Below, piece by piece: positions 21,853 through 31,042 of a stretch of 64,000 bases of DNA. The position numbers were made by a program, and so were the translations under genes. The DNA comes from Sporomusa ovata DSM 2662 (GTDB taxonomy: Bacteria; Bacillota; Negativicutes; Sporomusales; Sporomusaceae): positions 372,001-436,000 of the forward strand of contig NZ_ASXP01000002.1 of NCBI RefSeq assembly GCF_000445445.1. Reading direction: 5' to 3'. The notes beneath the pieces are model-generated. The model was not told the origin of the DNA, searched no databases, and saw nothing but the letters and a program-made list of their open reading frames with translations. Positions within the stretch are counted from its first letter, which is position 1, and every line of letters begins with the position of its first letter.

Positions 21853-23058
21853 TTAGGCGCCGGTTGAACGAGGAGGCCTTTTCACCAGTTTAAGCCGGGG
21901 TCGGTCGGCACCGAAACTTCTACTGCCCGGCTGAAAGACTTTGGCTGTTATGTGCCGGCCAACGCTAATAAGCAGTCCAACAGCTGCGCAATTGACAATA
22001 AGCGAAGTACCGCCAAAGCTAATGAATGGCAGCGGTACACCTGTAACCGGAATTACGCCTGACACCATGGCAATGTTGCCAACAGCCTGTCCAACTATTA
22101 AGGCGGTTATACCTGATGCCAGCATAAAGCCATAGCCATCGGCTGCCCGACTAGCAATCTGAATACCATACCAAGCCATAGCACTAAACAGTATCAGTAC
22201 TAGCAGAGCCCCGACAAACCCCATTTCCTGACACAATACAGCAAAGGCAAAATCAGTATGCGCTTCCGGCAAATAGTTGAATTTGCTGGCTCCCATCCCC
22301 AGACCAGAGCCAAACAGGCCGCCTGAGCCAATCGCCAACAGGGATTGCACTGTCTGATAACCAGAGGTCTGTTGATACGCCCAGGGGTCAATCCAAGCCC
22401 AGATACGTTCTGCCCGATAAGAAGCCGCAAGAACTAAATATACGATCATGGCGGCAACAGTCATTCCCAGGTAGATCCGTTCCTGCTTTGGTATACCTGC
22501 TAATACATACAGCACCAGGCTTAAGCCTACAATGACCGCAGCTGTCCCCATATCCGGTTGTTTAAGGACAAGAAGACCCATTATGAGCGTTACACCAAGC
22601 GGTAGAGAGTTTAATGTTATTCTCCGCCCCCGGTCAATGCGGGCCCCTAAATAGGCTGCCGTAACCATGATTACAGTTAGCTTAGCAATTTCAGAGGGCT
22701 GAAATTTAAAGCCCGCCAGACTAAGCCAACGCCTTGCACCATTAGCATCCTGACCGGCAACATGAACAGCCAGGAGTAGCCCAATGGTCGTAATTATTGC
22801 CAGCAGCAGCCACCCCCCCTTCAGTTTGCGGTAATCAACAACAGCAGCTACTATCATCACAAAAAAACCTACCGTAAATGAAATCAAATGCTTTGTTATA
22901 AAAAAATATCCATCCTTAAATAGCTGTCCCCCCAGCACAAAGCTGGCGCTGAAAATATTCACCGTGCCAATCAAAAATAAAATCCCGGCAATAAAGAACA
23001 CGGCCTCTGCCGGACTGACCCACAGCTTGGGGAAGCTTCTGACTTTCCTCTCATTCAC
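21853..23058 (-). CDS. FtsW/RodA/SpoVE family peptidoglycan polymerase
   Basis: About 401 residues from GTG 23058, chosen because GGAGGG lies 11 bases upstream. An in-frame TTG at 23187 would add another hydrophobic segment but has no ribosome site and overlaps the divergent gene. It is a ten-helix SEDS protein: NIFSASFV at the first helix, GARRWLSLAGFKFQPSEIAKL, LKQPDMGTAAV, and GVIPVTGVPLPFISFGGTSL near the end, which is closest to FtsW and SpoVE. It polymerises glycan strands from lipid II with a class B PBP. It is isolated from division genes, so a sporulation (SpoVE-like) role is possible. Confidence 0.88.
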   Translation of the reverse strand: MNERKVRSFPKLWVSPAEAVFFIAGILFLIGTVNIFSASFVLGGQLFKDGYFFITKHLISFTVGFFVMIVAAVVDYRKLKGGWLLLAIITTIGLLLAVHVAGQDANGARRWLSLAGFKFQPSEIAKLTVIMVTAAYLGARIDRGRRITLNSLPLGVTLIMGLLVLKQPDMGTAAVIVGLSLVLYVLAGIPKQERIYLGMTVAAMIVYLVLAASYRAERIWAWIDPWAYQQTSGYQTVQSLLAIGSGGLFGSGLGMGASKFNYLPEAHTDFAFAVLCQEMGFVGALLVLILFSAMAWYGIQIASRAADGYGFMLASGITALIVGQAVGNIAMVSGVIPVTGVPLPFISFGGTSLIVNCAAVGLLISVGRHITAKVFQPGSRSFGADRPRLKLVKRPPRSTGA

Positions 23059-23374
23059 AAGCTGACACTCCCTCCAAAAACACGTTAACAAAATGGCAGT
23101 AAGCCCAATAGTATATATTGGATGACTTACAAAAAGCCACAAAACTTCAGGTAAAAAGAGGTGATCCCATGGGGTAAAACCATACAAAATAGTAGCTGTA
23201 GATGCAACTACCCCTGCCGTACTTATTGCAGACGGACCTAGCGGTGAAATTCTCCATGAATTACAGTTCTCCCCCGAGCTAACACCTACCGAGCTTGCCG
23301 TTACTCCGGATTACACAAAAGTCTATCTACCTTGTGCTGCTACATCTGGTAAAAATAGCATCCTGGCAGTTAAC

Positions 23375-24118
23375 TTGATTAACCAGTCTCTCTATAGCCT
23401 GCCGATAGAAATTCCCTATCCTGCCCAATTTATCTTGCCAAATACTAGCACACCCATCGCTTATCTTGCTGAGCCGTGCGGCAACTTACACCGCATAGAC
23501 CTTACAACCATGTCTTTAGAACTGCTGGGAGCACCTGCCGCTAAAGCCAGTTGCGTAGGTTTAGCAGCTAACGCTGAAGCCATCTATACGGCGTGGGAAC
23601 ATACGGCAGGCGGTACTGTCATGGAACTAGGAACTGCCGGCACTATCACCTGGCAGTATGACATCGCTGGTATTCCTACCAATATCCTATTAGTAGAAGA
23701 CCGTCTGATTGTGCCTTTTACCAACACAGCCTTTACCAGTGAAGGAATTGCATTATTTGATATAAGCAAAAACCGCCCGTCACCTGCCGTTGTTACCATA
23801 CAATGTCCCAGTTGTCCCAGCGGATTGTCGGCCTACCCCTGTCATGCCGCTGTTGCCGCCGATAACAAGACGGCTTATATTGTCAATGAGGATGGTGCAT
23901 CTGTCTTTGTCATTGACCTGGAAACTGCACAAGTAATTGACCGGTTGACAATTGGACGATCACTATCCCGCCTGTACTTACTTCCTGACAGCCATTTAGC
24001 CATTGGTACCAGCAACCTGTTTGCCGATTTAAGCCTAATCGATTTAACCGGCGGACCATTATTGGCTATTACCAATACTAAGCGTCAATTACTGTCTACC
24101 ATTGCTATTCTGCCATAG
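23375..24118 (+). CDS. YVTN/YncE-like beta-propeller protein (start uncertain)
   Basis: The annotated TTG start at 23375 gives 247 residues, but the frame is open back to 23164 and the added residues (YKIVAVDATTPAVLIADG, then GEILHEL) also look like propeller blades. No start codon lies in that extension. Just before it AAGAGGTGATCCC leads to ATG 23169, which is one base out of frame; one extra G in the GGGG run there would join them. Blades repeat with patterns such as YIVNEDGASVFVIDLETAQV. No signal peptide. Role unknown; such proteins bind ligands or partners. Confidence 0.7.
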   Translation: MINQSLYSLPIEIPYPAQFILPNTSTPIAYLAEPCGNLHRIDLTTMSLELLGAPAAKASCVGLAANAEAIYTAWEHTAGGTVMELGTAGTITWQYDIAGIPTNILLVEDRLIVPFTNTAFTSEGIALFDISKNRPSPAVVTIQCPSCPSGLSAYPCHAAVAADNKTAYIVNEDGASVFVIDLETAQVIDRLTIGRSLSRLYLLPDSHLAIGTSNLFADLSLIDLTGGPLLAITNTKRQLLSTIAILP

Positions 24119-24140
24119 ATATTCGCTATAACTAGGCCAA

Positions 24141-24172
24141 ACCCCTCCCGCCAAAGCGAGAGGGGTATTTTT
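24141..24172. terminator. Bidirectional terminator
   Basis: ACCCCTC (24141-24147) and GAGGGGT (24160-24166) form the stem, followed by ATTTTT. It lies between convergent genes. Confidence 0.8.
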
Positions 24173-24180
24173 CACAGTGG

Positions 24181-25443
24181 TTATTTTTTTATTTTTCCCA
24201 GTTGACGCGGCCAGTTGCCGCCCCATTTATACTTGACCTGTTTGCTTTTAGGCTCGGTTACCGGTTTGGAAGGCAATACCACTTGTTCCGCTGCTACGAC
24301 CTTGGCCTTGACGGCTACCTCCTCTGCCACCTCAGCTTTAGTATCACCTTCAAGACTCACTGTCTCCTCTGCACTACTATCAGTACCATCCCACTTGGCC
24401 TTGGTATCTTCACTAATAGGCAGCTGTTCCCGCTCACTACCAGGAGTATAATCAAGTTCAATATTATCAATGACTTCCTCATTATGATTGATTTGCTCAT
24501 TATCAATGACTTCCCCGGCCTTAGGTTCACGCCCAGATCCCAGGAATTCGGCAGGATCTATCAGTTCATCATCAATCGTTTCGTCCACCAGCGTATCAAA
24601 AATACTTGGATACTTATTCTTGAAAACCACAACATCTTTTTCTACCTTGATTACACCCTTTTCCATCATCGACAGCACTAACAAAAAATGATCAGCTTCC
24701 CGGCGGACATGGTCAGCCATCGCAGCTGGAATGGTACTTAACATTCTATTCGTAACAATCATTTCATGAACAGCCTGTTTAAAGTCCCGCAACCGTACAG
24801 TCGCGACCCGGCTATCTTGCAAAAATCGATCGAAGGCTGGCAAATCCATGGGCTTATGCGCAAGGAAACTCACATAATCACGCGCTTGCATAGATAAATT
24901 ATCGAACTCAGCTTGATAGCCGGCAACAACATCCAGCAGGCTGCGTTCAGAAGGGTCAATCCTACTACCAATAAACTTGGTATGTTCGGCCATTAGCCTT
25001 AGCCAAAAATCAGCTTCCAGCGCTTTAACCACAGCAAGCTTCTTGCAGGCATGGAGTTTTTCCAAAATAGCCATAAAATACTCGGCTTCGCGGATAACAT
25101 GATCAAAAAACAGCGGCGGCAACGCACTGCCGAGCTTATTGGTCAGCGACAACCCTAGTAAGAGTTGTTTATATCGAATAAATTCCTTAAGCGATTCCAT
25201 ACTTTCCGCAATTAGTTCAGCAAATTTTTTCTCACTTGTAAGCTTATCGGCTCGCACATACAAAGCCTTAAACTCACGTTCAAAAGCAGCAGCCTCTTCA
25301 ATCAAATCAGGCTTATCAAATGGTAAACCGGTCTTAATGAACAGCGCATGCTCTTCCATAATATGCAGCCAAAACTTGACCTCTTCCAAATCAAGCGGCG
25401 GCACGGGCCGGACATTGCCTGTACCAAGTGAATGACGCGGCAT
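24181..25443 (-). CDS. DUF2935 protein with two ferritin-like four-helix domains
   Basis: 420 residues. Two related helical domains (about 15-135 and 140-265) each start with an E-x2-FWLx-IMEEH type motif (VKFWLHIMEEHALFI; ADFWLRLMAEHTKFI) and end with DHVxREAxxF. The conserved Glu and His residues should bind a di-metal centre, as in related hemerythrin/ferritin-like folds. The C-terminal 150 residues are acidic, low-complexity and end in a basic KYKWGGNWPRQLGKIKK. DUF2935 proteins are common in spore-forming Firmicutes; the function is not known. It is monocistronic, with GGGAGTG upstream. Confidence 0.85.
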   Translation of the reverse strand: MPRHSLGTGNVRPVPPLDLEEVKFWLHIMEEHALFIKTGLPFDKPDLIEEAAAFEREFKALYVRADKLTSEKKFAELIAESMESLKEFIRYKQLLLGLSLTNKLGSALPPLFFDHVIREAEYFMAILEKLHACKKLAVVKALEADFWLRLMAEHTKFIGSRIDPSERSLLDVVAGYQAEFDNLSMQARDYVSFLAHKPMDLPAFDRFLQDSRVATVRLRDFKQAVHEMIVTNRMLSTIPAAMADHVRREADHFLLVLSMMEKGVIKVEKDVVVFKNKYPSIFDTLVDETIDDELIDPAEFLGSGREPKAGEVIDNEQINHNEEVIDNIELDYTPGSEREQLPISEDTKAKWDGTDSSAEETVSLEGDTKAEVAEEVAVKAKVVAAEQVVLPSKPVTEPKSKQVKYKWGGNWPRQLGKIKK

Positions 25444-25509
25444 AACAACACACTCCCATACAAAAAAGGATTTTATTTTATTGTATGCGCGTTAATCCGT
25501 TAAGTGACA

Positions 25510-26154
25510 TCAAAAAATTACTTCACACCGGCAAATTGGTTGCCCCAAAGCACTGAATTTCGCTTCATATTCTGTCATAATATTGCCAGCAAACCCGCTG
25601 TTCAGTAGGTCATAGGTAACAGCATTAATTTCGAGACCAAGCTGGCTAAACTGCTCTAAAGAAAATTCAAATAGCGGACGGTTATCAGTCTTAAACCATA
25701 ATTGCCCGCCCGGCTTTAACACAGTACGATACTTATTTAAAAAATTAACATGGGTAAGCCGCCGTTTGGCATGACGGTTTTTGGGCCAGGGATCACAAAA
25801 ATTAATGTAAAGCTTTTCAATCTCCCCAGGTGCAAAAATTTTTAAAATATCATTAACATCAAATACCAGAAGTTGGACATTGGTTAACTCCTGCTCGCAA
25901 ACTTTTTGTGCGGCACTATACACTATCTCCTCTTTGGCCTCAATACCGGTAAAATTAACCAAGTCCTGGTACTGCTTGGCCATTCCTGTAATGAAACGGC
26001 CTTTACCGGTACCAAGTTCAACATGCAGCGGCAACAAGTTCCCGAACAAATCATGCCAGTTTCCTGCCAGTTCTTCCCCCGGGTTCTGTACTACTATATC
26101 ACTAAAACCGGTCAGCGCCTCAACTACCCATGGCTTTTTTCGCAGTCGCAACAA
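25510..26154 (-). CDS. trmB: tRNA (guanine-N7-)-methyltransferase
   Basis: 214 residues from TTG 26154 (GAGGAGG upstream). The AdoMet site is ELGTGKGRFI (about 42-51); the family signature is NFCDPWPKNRHAKRRL (about 116-131), and a C-terminal TEYEAKF follows. The enzyme methylates N7 of G46 in the variable loop of tRNAs in the cytoplasm. Length is standard. The gene follows the AAA+ regulator gene by 10 bases, so it may be read from the same transcript, though the two have no functional link. Confidence 0.95.
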   Translation of the reverse strand: MLRLRKKPWVVEALTGFSDIVVQNPGEELAGNWHDLFGNLLPLHVELGTGKGRFITGMAKQYQDLVNFTGIEAKEEIVYSAAQKVCEQELTNVQLLVFDVNDILKIFAPGEIEKLYINFCDPWPKNRHAKRRLTHVNFLNKYRTVLKPGGQLWFKTDNRPLFEFSLEQFSQLGLEINAVTYDLLNSGFAGNIMTEYEAKFSALGQPICRCEVIF

Positions 26155-26164
26155 GTATCCTCCT

Positions 26165-28078
26165 CTACTCTTTATCTAACCCGTATTTTTTCAAGTACCG
26201 GTACAAAGTCACCCGGCTGACATCCAGCATATTAGCCAGGCGGCTAATGTTACCACCAGCAGCTTTCCAGGCCTCGATAAAGGCTGTTTTATCCTCTTTC
26301 CAGGCTTTGCTTAAGCCCTGCTCACCAGGCATAATAATATCTGCACAGGTAATAGTCGTGCCAGACGTACGGAAAAAAGCCTGCTCAACAACCCCTTGAA
26401 GCTGCTTGATATTTCCTGGCCAGTCATAGCCCATGATGAGCTCGGCCGCAGCCGGTTCTAAGTTCTTGGGCAACAAATTATGTAACACCGCCAGTTCTTC
26501 AATAATATGGGTGGCTATACTAGGCAAGTCATCCCGCCTGGCTCGCAGCGATGGCACCCGCACAACAGCACGCGAAATGATCTCATAGAACCTGGCTGAA
26601 AATACGCCTTTTTCCACAAGACGCTTTAACTCTGTATCACAGGCTGCAATGACCCGGACATCAATCGGACGGTGGACGGTTTCGCCAGAACGTGACAATT
26701 GCTTAGATTCCAGGGCTTCTGCCAGTTTCTCCTGGAGTGTGGCCGGAAATTTCTCAACCTCATCAAGAAACAGGGTTCCGCCACTGGCCAGTTCCAGTTT
26801 ACCTGGACGATCGCCAGTTTCACTGCCCCCCCTGCCAAATAACTCGAATTCCAGAATTTCAGGTGGCATATCACCGCCTTTAACCGCAATCAACGGTCCC
26901 GCGGCACGGGAACTCGCCTGATGAATACCATGAGCCAGGCGTTGTTTGCCGGTCCCTGGTTCCCCCTGTAGCAGCAGGTGATAATCGTGTCTTACCGTGC
27001 GACTGGCCTTATCCTGCATGGTAATGAAGGTATTACTAGTCCCTACCATGCTGGAGAGGCTGTAGCGGGCTGTATAGCCTGCCGTATGAGCAACCAAAGT
27101 ACGAAGATCCTCTATCGGCAGTGACACAGCTACAATACTTTCTATATCATCGTCATCTCCGGCAAGCGGTACTACTGTGGTAATATCCTCATAGGTTTTG
27201 CGGGGAGTTATCCATGTTACCTCTCGATTATAAGATGGTACACCCAAAAATCCTTTATACAACGGCGTGTGACGGTAATTTAATAACACATTGCTGAGAT
27301 TAGGTCCCTCCTCTTTCTCTTCACTACCAGGAGGTACGATGCCTGAAAGCCGACTGTGCCCCAACTTGTTAGCATAAGCCACTTCACCGCCAGGCAAAAT
27401 ATGATATACCGCCAGTGGCACAGCATCAAGAATGGTATGTTTAGCAGTAAGGCTGGCAATTAGTTTGAGATGTTGTTCCATGGCATATTTAATGCTAAGT
27501 ACCAAAGCAACCACGGAGCTATATGGCAACTCATTTTGCTGGACAGACACCACTGTCACAATATATTTTACCTGATTATCCACAATAATCGGAGCCGAAC
27601 AGGCATCCCCGTTTTGGCAAGCTTTGATCCACATCTCAGGGCCAAACATCAAAAAAGAAACTTTATGCCTATGGGCAATACATACACTGGAAGTACCGAC
27701 ATCCTCTTCGCGCATCCGGGCTCCTTCCAGTTCCCCTGCCGTTTTCTGATAAAAAGGCAGGGCGTAGTTTTTTAGCACATATACATCCTGATCATACAGT
27801 AACATGCTTAGATTATAGGTAGTAAAATGCTCCTTGATTTCCTCATATAACCCATCAAGAAAGCTAATAGCCGCGCAATACTTTTCCCTACGCTGAGCAA
27901 GTTCTTGAGCCGTTAATTTTTCATCAAGAGAAAAACTCTCTGTGCCAACGCCCAGTCTCTTGCTGCGTAGCCAGGATTCAGCTACCCAAGGGTGAATATT
28001 CGGGTCGATAACGCCTTCTTTGATAAATTTATCATAATACATTTCCAATTTCGCTTTGTTACGGCGCTCGCGAATCAT
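26165..28078 (-). CDS. AcoR-like AAA+ transcriptional regulator lacking GAFTGA
   Basis: 637 residues from ATG 28078 (GTGGAGGTACAGC upstream). N-terminal 210 residues look like the GAF-type sensor of AcoR proteins (WVAESWLRSKRLGVG). A PAS-like segment follows (about 225-330). The AAA+ domain starts near 365, with Walker A GEPGTGKQ and Walker B GGTLFLDEVEKF. Where sigma-54 activators carry GAFTGA, this protein has ELFGRGGSETGDRPGKLE. The C-terminal Fis HTH is intact (GGNISRLANMLDVSRVTLYR). Without GAFTGA it should not activate sigma-54 in the usual way; it may act as a repressor or a sigma-70 regulator. Confidence 0.85.
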   Translation of the reverse strand: MIRERRNKAKLEMYYDKFIKEGVIDPNIHPWVAESWLRSKRLGVGTESFSLDEKLTAQELAQRREKYCAAISFLDGLYEEIKEHFTTYNLSMLLYDQDVYVLKNYALPFYQKTAGELEGARMREEDVGTSSVCIAHRHKVSFLMFGPEMWIKACQNGDACSAPIIVDNQVKYIVTVVSVQQNELPYSSVVALVLSIKYAMEQHLKLIASLTAKHTILDAVPLAVYHILPGGEVAYANKLGHSRLSGIVPPGSEEKEEGPNLSNVLLNYRHTPLYKGFLGVPSYNREVTWITPRKTYEDITTVVPLAGDDDDIESIVAVSLPIEDLRTLVAHTAGYTARYSLSSMVGTSNTFITMQDKASRTVRHDYHLLLQGEPGTGKQRLAHGIHQASSRAAGPLIAVKGGDMPPEILEFELFGRGGSETGDRPGKLELASGGTLFLDEVEKFPATLQEKLAEALESKQLSRSGETVHRPIDVRVIAACDTELKRLVEKGVFSARFYEIISRAVVRVPSLRARRDDLPSIATHIIEELAVLHNLLPKNLEPAAAELIMGYDWPGNIKQLQGVVEQAFFRTSGTTITCADIIMPGEQGLSKAWKEDKTAFIEAWKAAGGNISRLANMLDVSRVTLYRYLKKYGLDKE

Positions 28079-28153
28079 GCTGTACCTCCACTGTTTCCTA
28101 AAAATACTATCACTACAATCAGGTGATTTTATTCCCGCCTGGGTCATCACCGA

Positions 28154-28286
28154 CTGGCGTCCTAAAGGACTTGGTTTGTGTCAAGTCCTTTAGGACGCCA
28201 GCCGAAGCCTTAGTCGTTCAATCCAGAGAAGGTTAACCTTTCTATCTGGATAAGCAAGCGAAGGCGGGGTGTAGCCCCCGCCTCTG
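28154..28286. repeat. Three consecutive strong hairpins
   Basis: A perfect 20-bp inverted repeat (28154-28173 and 28182-28201, arms CTGGCGTCCTAAAGGACTTG) is followed by ATCCAGA...TCTGGAT with an inner AAGGTTAACCTT (28221-28253) and GGCGGG...CCCGCC (28263-28282). They lie between the H-NOX receptor and AcoR-like genes. There is no U-tract, so this may be a dispersed repeat or an mRNA processing region. Confidence 0.6.
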
Positions 28287-28294
28287 GTGCAGCA

Positions 28295-30091
28295 TTAGGT
28301 ACGATAGGTGTTAATATCTTCACTAAAATGTTGAATTACAGTCTTGAACTGGGTAATTTTCCCCATCATATCATGCAATTTCTCATTATAGATATGTACC
28401 GAAGCACTAACTTCTTCACTGGCGGCGGAATTCTCCTCCGAAATAGCTGCCAATGATTCAATTTTTCCATATACCTCATTGAGACCGGTCATTTCCTGTT
28501 CCAGCTTAATAATCATATCTACAATATTTTCAGCTACCAGATGAATGTTGTCTAAATGGCGGGTGTTACCAACCACCACCTCATTCATTTGACGGCTCTC
28601 AGTAGCCAGGATGTCAAACTCATCTTCAATCATTTGCACAACGCTGCCGATAATATCCATAAGTATTTTTAAGTCGCTTGAAATACTTTCCGAATGATGC
28701 TGCGACTGCTCTGCCAACTTGCGAACCTCTTCAGCTACTACGGCAAAACCACGGCCCTGCTCACCGGCACGGGCGGCCTCAATGGCAGCATTAAGTGCCA
28801 ATAAGTTAGTCTGGCCGGCAATAGCAGCCACCATACCGGTAATTTCGTTGATTTTAGTCGCCTGATTCTGGAGATGTCCTGCAGAAGACTTAACCTCAGA
28901 AAACTTGTCTAAGCTATGCCCCAGCTTATTGCTGGATACCTGTATATCGGCAAAGCCCTTATTAATTTCATCTACCGCTGCTTCCAAGCGCTCTTTATTC
29001 TGACTTTGCTCAGTTACTACCGTCCGCAAGGTTTCAAGGTTACCATTTAAGATACCCACGGCCGTTTCGGTCTCCATGGCCTGATTGGTGGCAGCAGTAG
29101 CCACATCATGCACCACTCCTGATATTTCATCTGAAGTATCCTTCATCCGTGAAGCCAGAATATTAAAATCATCACCATATTTATTCATCTCATCGGTTAT
29201 CCCTTTAAAACCAATGAATTCGCTCTTAACCCTCAGCTTGTACTCTGCCAGCATATTCATGATAACTTCAAACTCGTCGCTAGATTTCAGCTTGGTCTCA
29301 GTATAGTACTTCCGCTCCTGAATAGCGATCAGTTCCTCTTTAATGGCGGCAAACGGCTGAAGCAGCAGCCCAGCACCACCAGCAGCTACTCCGCCGCTAA
29401 CCAATGCCGTCCACAACGGTACATTAACCCCGGCAGCCATCAGCACCCCGTCTACCGCCAGTGATGCAACAGTCACCCCTAGACCGATTTTGGCTGGAAT
29501 ACTCCTAATTACCCCAAAAGATAACAGTTTATTCAAGCGGAAAACCTTGGTATGGCTGACTGGTTTGGGGAAAGTAATGAGCATCTTCAAATGTTCTGCC
29601 GAAGACTCCACAATCTCGGTCTTAATATCTTCTTTAAAAAACTCGGCCGCCCCTGCTAATAGGCCTTTCATATAGCCAAACATGCCGCGTTTAGAGCGAT
29701 AGCTTACTATCGCACTATATTCCGACACCAGATCAACCAACAGTTCTGGCGGGTTAGCCCCCGGTATCCTTTTTACCATAACAACATGAACATCGTACAT
29801 GGACCGGAGAAAAGAATATAGGCTTTCTTGGCGGAAAAAGGCCGGATAGGCCTGTGCAAAAGTTACAATATTATCCTTCCCAATATGTAACCATATCTCA
29901 TCTTGGTGTTTACCTGTCTTTTCGGCTAAATACTTAACAAATGCCTTGGGTTTAACATCTTCAACTTCCTCTGTGGGTAAAAACATTTTATCAGGCTGCC
30001 AACCAACATGCTGCATTGCTTCCGTGGCCAATGACTCGCCCCATATCTTCTGGGCCGTGTTGACCCATGTTCCAACAACTGTTCCTTTCAT
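28295..30091 (-). CDS. H-NOX gas-sensing methyl-accepting chemotaxis protein
   Basis: 598 residues from ATG 30091 (TTGGAG upstream). Residues 1-185 form a heme H-NOX domain: proximal His102 (DVHVVMVKR), the heme-contact motif Tyr131-x-Ser133-x-Arg135 and Pro115. The distal residues Trp9, Asn74 and Tyr140 are also all present, as in the oxygen-binding Tar4H of Caldanaerobacter tengcongensis, so O2 binding is predicted. Two hydrophobic segments follow (about 205-260), then the MCP signalling domain (about 310-590) with the hairpin EAARAGEQGRGFAVVAEEVR. It should send O2 signals to CheA/CheW. It is monocistronic, with the divergent redox gene at 30306. Confidence 0.92.
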   Translation of the reverse strand: MKGTVVGTWVNTAQKIWGESLATEAMQHVGWQPDKMFLPTEEVEDVKPKAFVKYLAEKTGKHQDEIWLHIGKDNIVTFAQAYPAFFRQESLYSFLRSMYDVHVVMVKRIPGANPPELLVDLVSEYSAIVSYRSKRGMFGYMKGLLAGAAEFFKEDIKTEIVESSAEHLKMLITFPKPVSHTKVFRLNKLLSFGVIRSIPAKIGLGVTVASLAVDGVLMAAGVNVPLWTALVSGGVAAGGAGLLLQPFAAIKEELIAIQERKYYTETKLKSSDEFEVIMNMLAEYKLRVKSEFIGFKGITDEMNKYGDDFNILASRMKDTSDEISGVVHDVATAATNQAMETETAVGILNGNLETLRTVVTEQSQNKERLEAAVDEINKGFADIQVSSNKLGHSLDKFSEVKSSAGHLQNQATKINEITGMVAAIAGQTNLLALNAAIEAARAGEQGRGFAVVAEEVRKLAEQSQHHSESISSDLKILMDIIGSVVQMIEDEFDILATESRQMNEVVVGNTRHLDNIHLVAENIVDMIIKLEQEMTGLNEVYGKIESLAAISEENSAASEEVSASVHIYNEKLHDMMGKITQFKTVIQHFSEDINTYRT

Positions 30092-30253
30092 CGAATCCAC
30101 TCCAATATTCTAAAAATTATTGTATTTTGTTGGAAATCATTCTCCTCGTACTATTCGCGCCAATATTGATATTTTCCTCTATTATTTTTACATTCTTCGC
30201 GATTTTTTCCGGCCAATTTTTTACTTGCCCACTATCTTCGTGAACTAAATCAC

Positions 30254-30281
30254 TTTACGAATTGATAAAACCTGCTATAAT
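30254..30281 (+). promoter_or_regulatory. Promoter of the siroheme/Fe-S protein gene
   Basis: TTTACG (30254-30259), 16 bases, TATAAT (30276-30281), 24 bases before ATG 30306. A housekeeping sigma-type promoter. Confidence 0.55.
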
Positions 30282-30305
30282 TAAGGAAAAACTTAGGAGG
30301 ATATT

Positions 30306-30932
30306 ATGACTCATCAACCAACAACCCTACCACTTGCCCCACGCATGCCTGGTGGCCTAGTTACGCCTGGCATGCTACGCCGCTTGGCAGATATTGCAGA
30401 AAAATACACGGGCGCCATCAAGGTCACCGGTAATAGTATTGTCATCCTGGGTCTAAACCCGCAAGATCGCACTCTGGCTTTGGCTGAACTCGGCCTTACT
30501 AATCAACCGTTGTCAGCCAAGGCCGTACGCAGCGTAGTCGTATGTGCAGGCAAACCCTATTGTTCACGTGCTCAGCAAGACAGCACCGCCCTTGGACTGG
30601 CACTTGACAATAAGTTTTACGGAGCTAAACTTCCCGGAAAACTGCGCATTGGCATCAGCGGTTGTCCCAACGCTTGTTCAGAAGTGTTTGTCAAGGATAT
30701 TGGCCTTTATGGAGTACCTGCCGGCTATACAGTTGTTGTCGGCGGTAACTCTAGCCGCCAGGCACGGCCCGGACGTATTATCACTGAAAAAATACCGCCA
30801 GCAGAAGTTTTGCCCTTGGTTACCAAAATAATTGCTTATTATAAAACTTATGGACAACCTGGTGAACGGTTAGGGCAAACTATGAGTCGTCGCGGTTTTG
30901 AGGATCTTGCCATAGCTACAGGAATAAACTAA
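30306..30932 (+). CDS. Nitrite/sulfite reductase-like siroheme/[4Fe-4S] protein
   Basis: 208 residues. It has half of a nitrite/sulfite reductase: the ferrodoxin-like N-terminal domain (PLAPRMPGGLVTPGMLRRLADIA), then VVCAGKPYCSR and ISGCPNACSE, the four cysteines that hold a [4Fe-4S] cluster next to siroheme. There are no flavin or additional catalytic domains. Small proteins of this type occur in anaerobes and methanogens and may reduce sulfite or nitrite or act in redox sensing. It diverges from the H-NOX receptor gene. TAGGAGG precedes the start, and a strong terminator follows. Confidence 0.85.
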   Translation: MTHQPTTLPLAPRMPGGLVTPGMLRRLADIAEKYTGAIKVTGNSIVILGLNPQDRTLALAELGLTNQPLSAKAVRSVVVCAGKPYCSRAQQDSTALGLALDNKFYGAKLPGKLRIGISGCPNACSEVFVKDIGLYGVPAGYTVVVGGNSSRQARPGRIITEKIPPAEVLPLVTKIIAYYKTYGQPGERLGQTMSRRGFEDLAIATGIN

Positions 30933-30993
30933 TGCCCTCACGTAAAGCAGGCAGTGCTAAAAAGTACCAAAACCGTCTGTGACGATGAACTAA

Positions 30994-31039
30994 ATGAAAT
31001 AAAAATCCGCACATTGAATTGTGCGGATTTTTATTTCAT
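30994..31039. terminator. Bidirectional terminator
   Basis: ATGAAATAAAAATCCGCAC and its exact complement (30994-31012 and 31021-31039) with an 8-base loop. The U-tract works on both strands, ending the genes at 30306 and 31043. Confidence 0.85.
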
Positions 31040-31042
31040 TCA

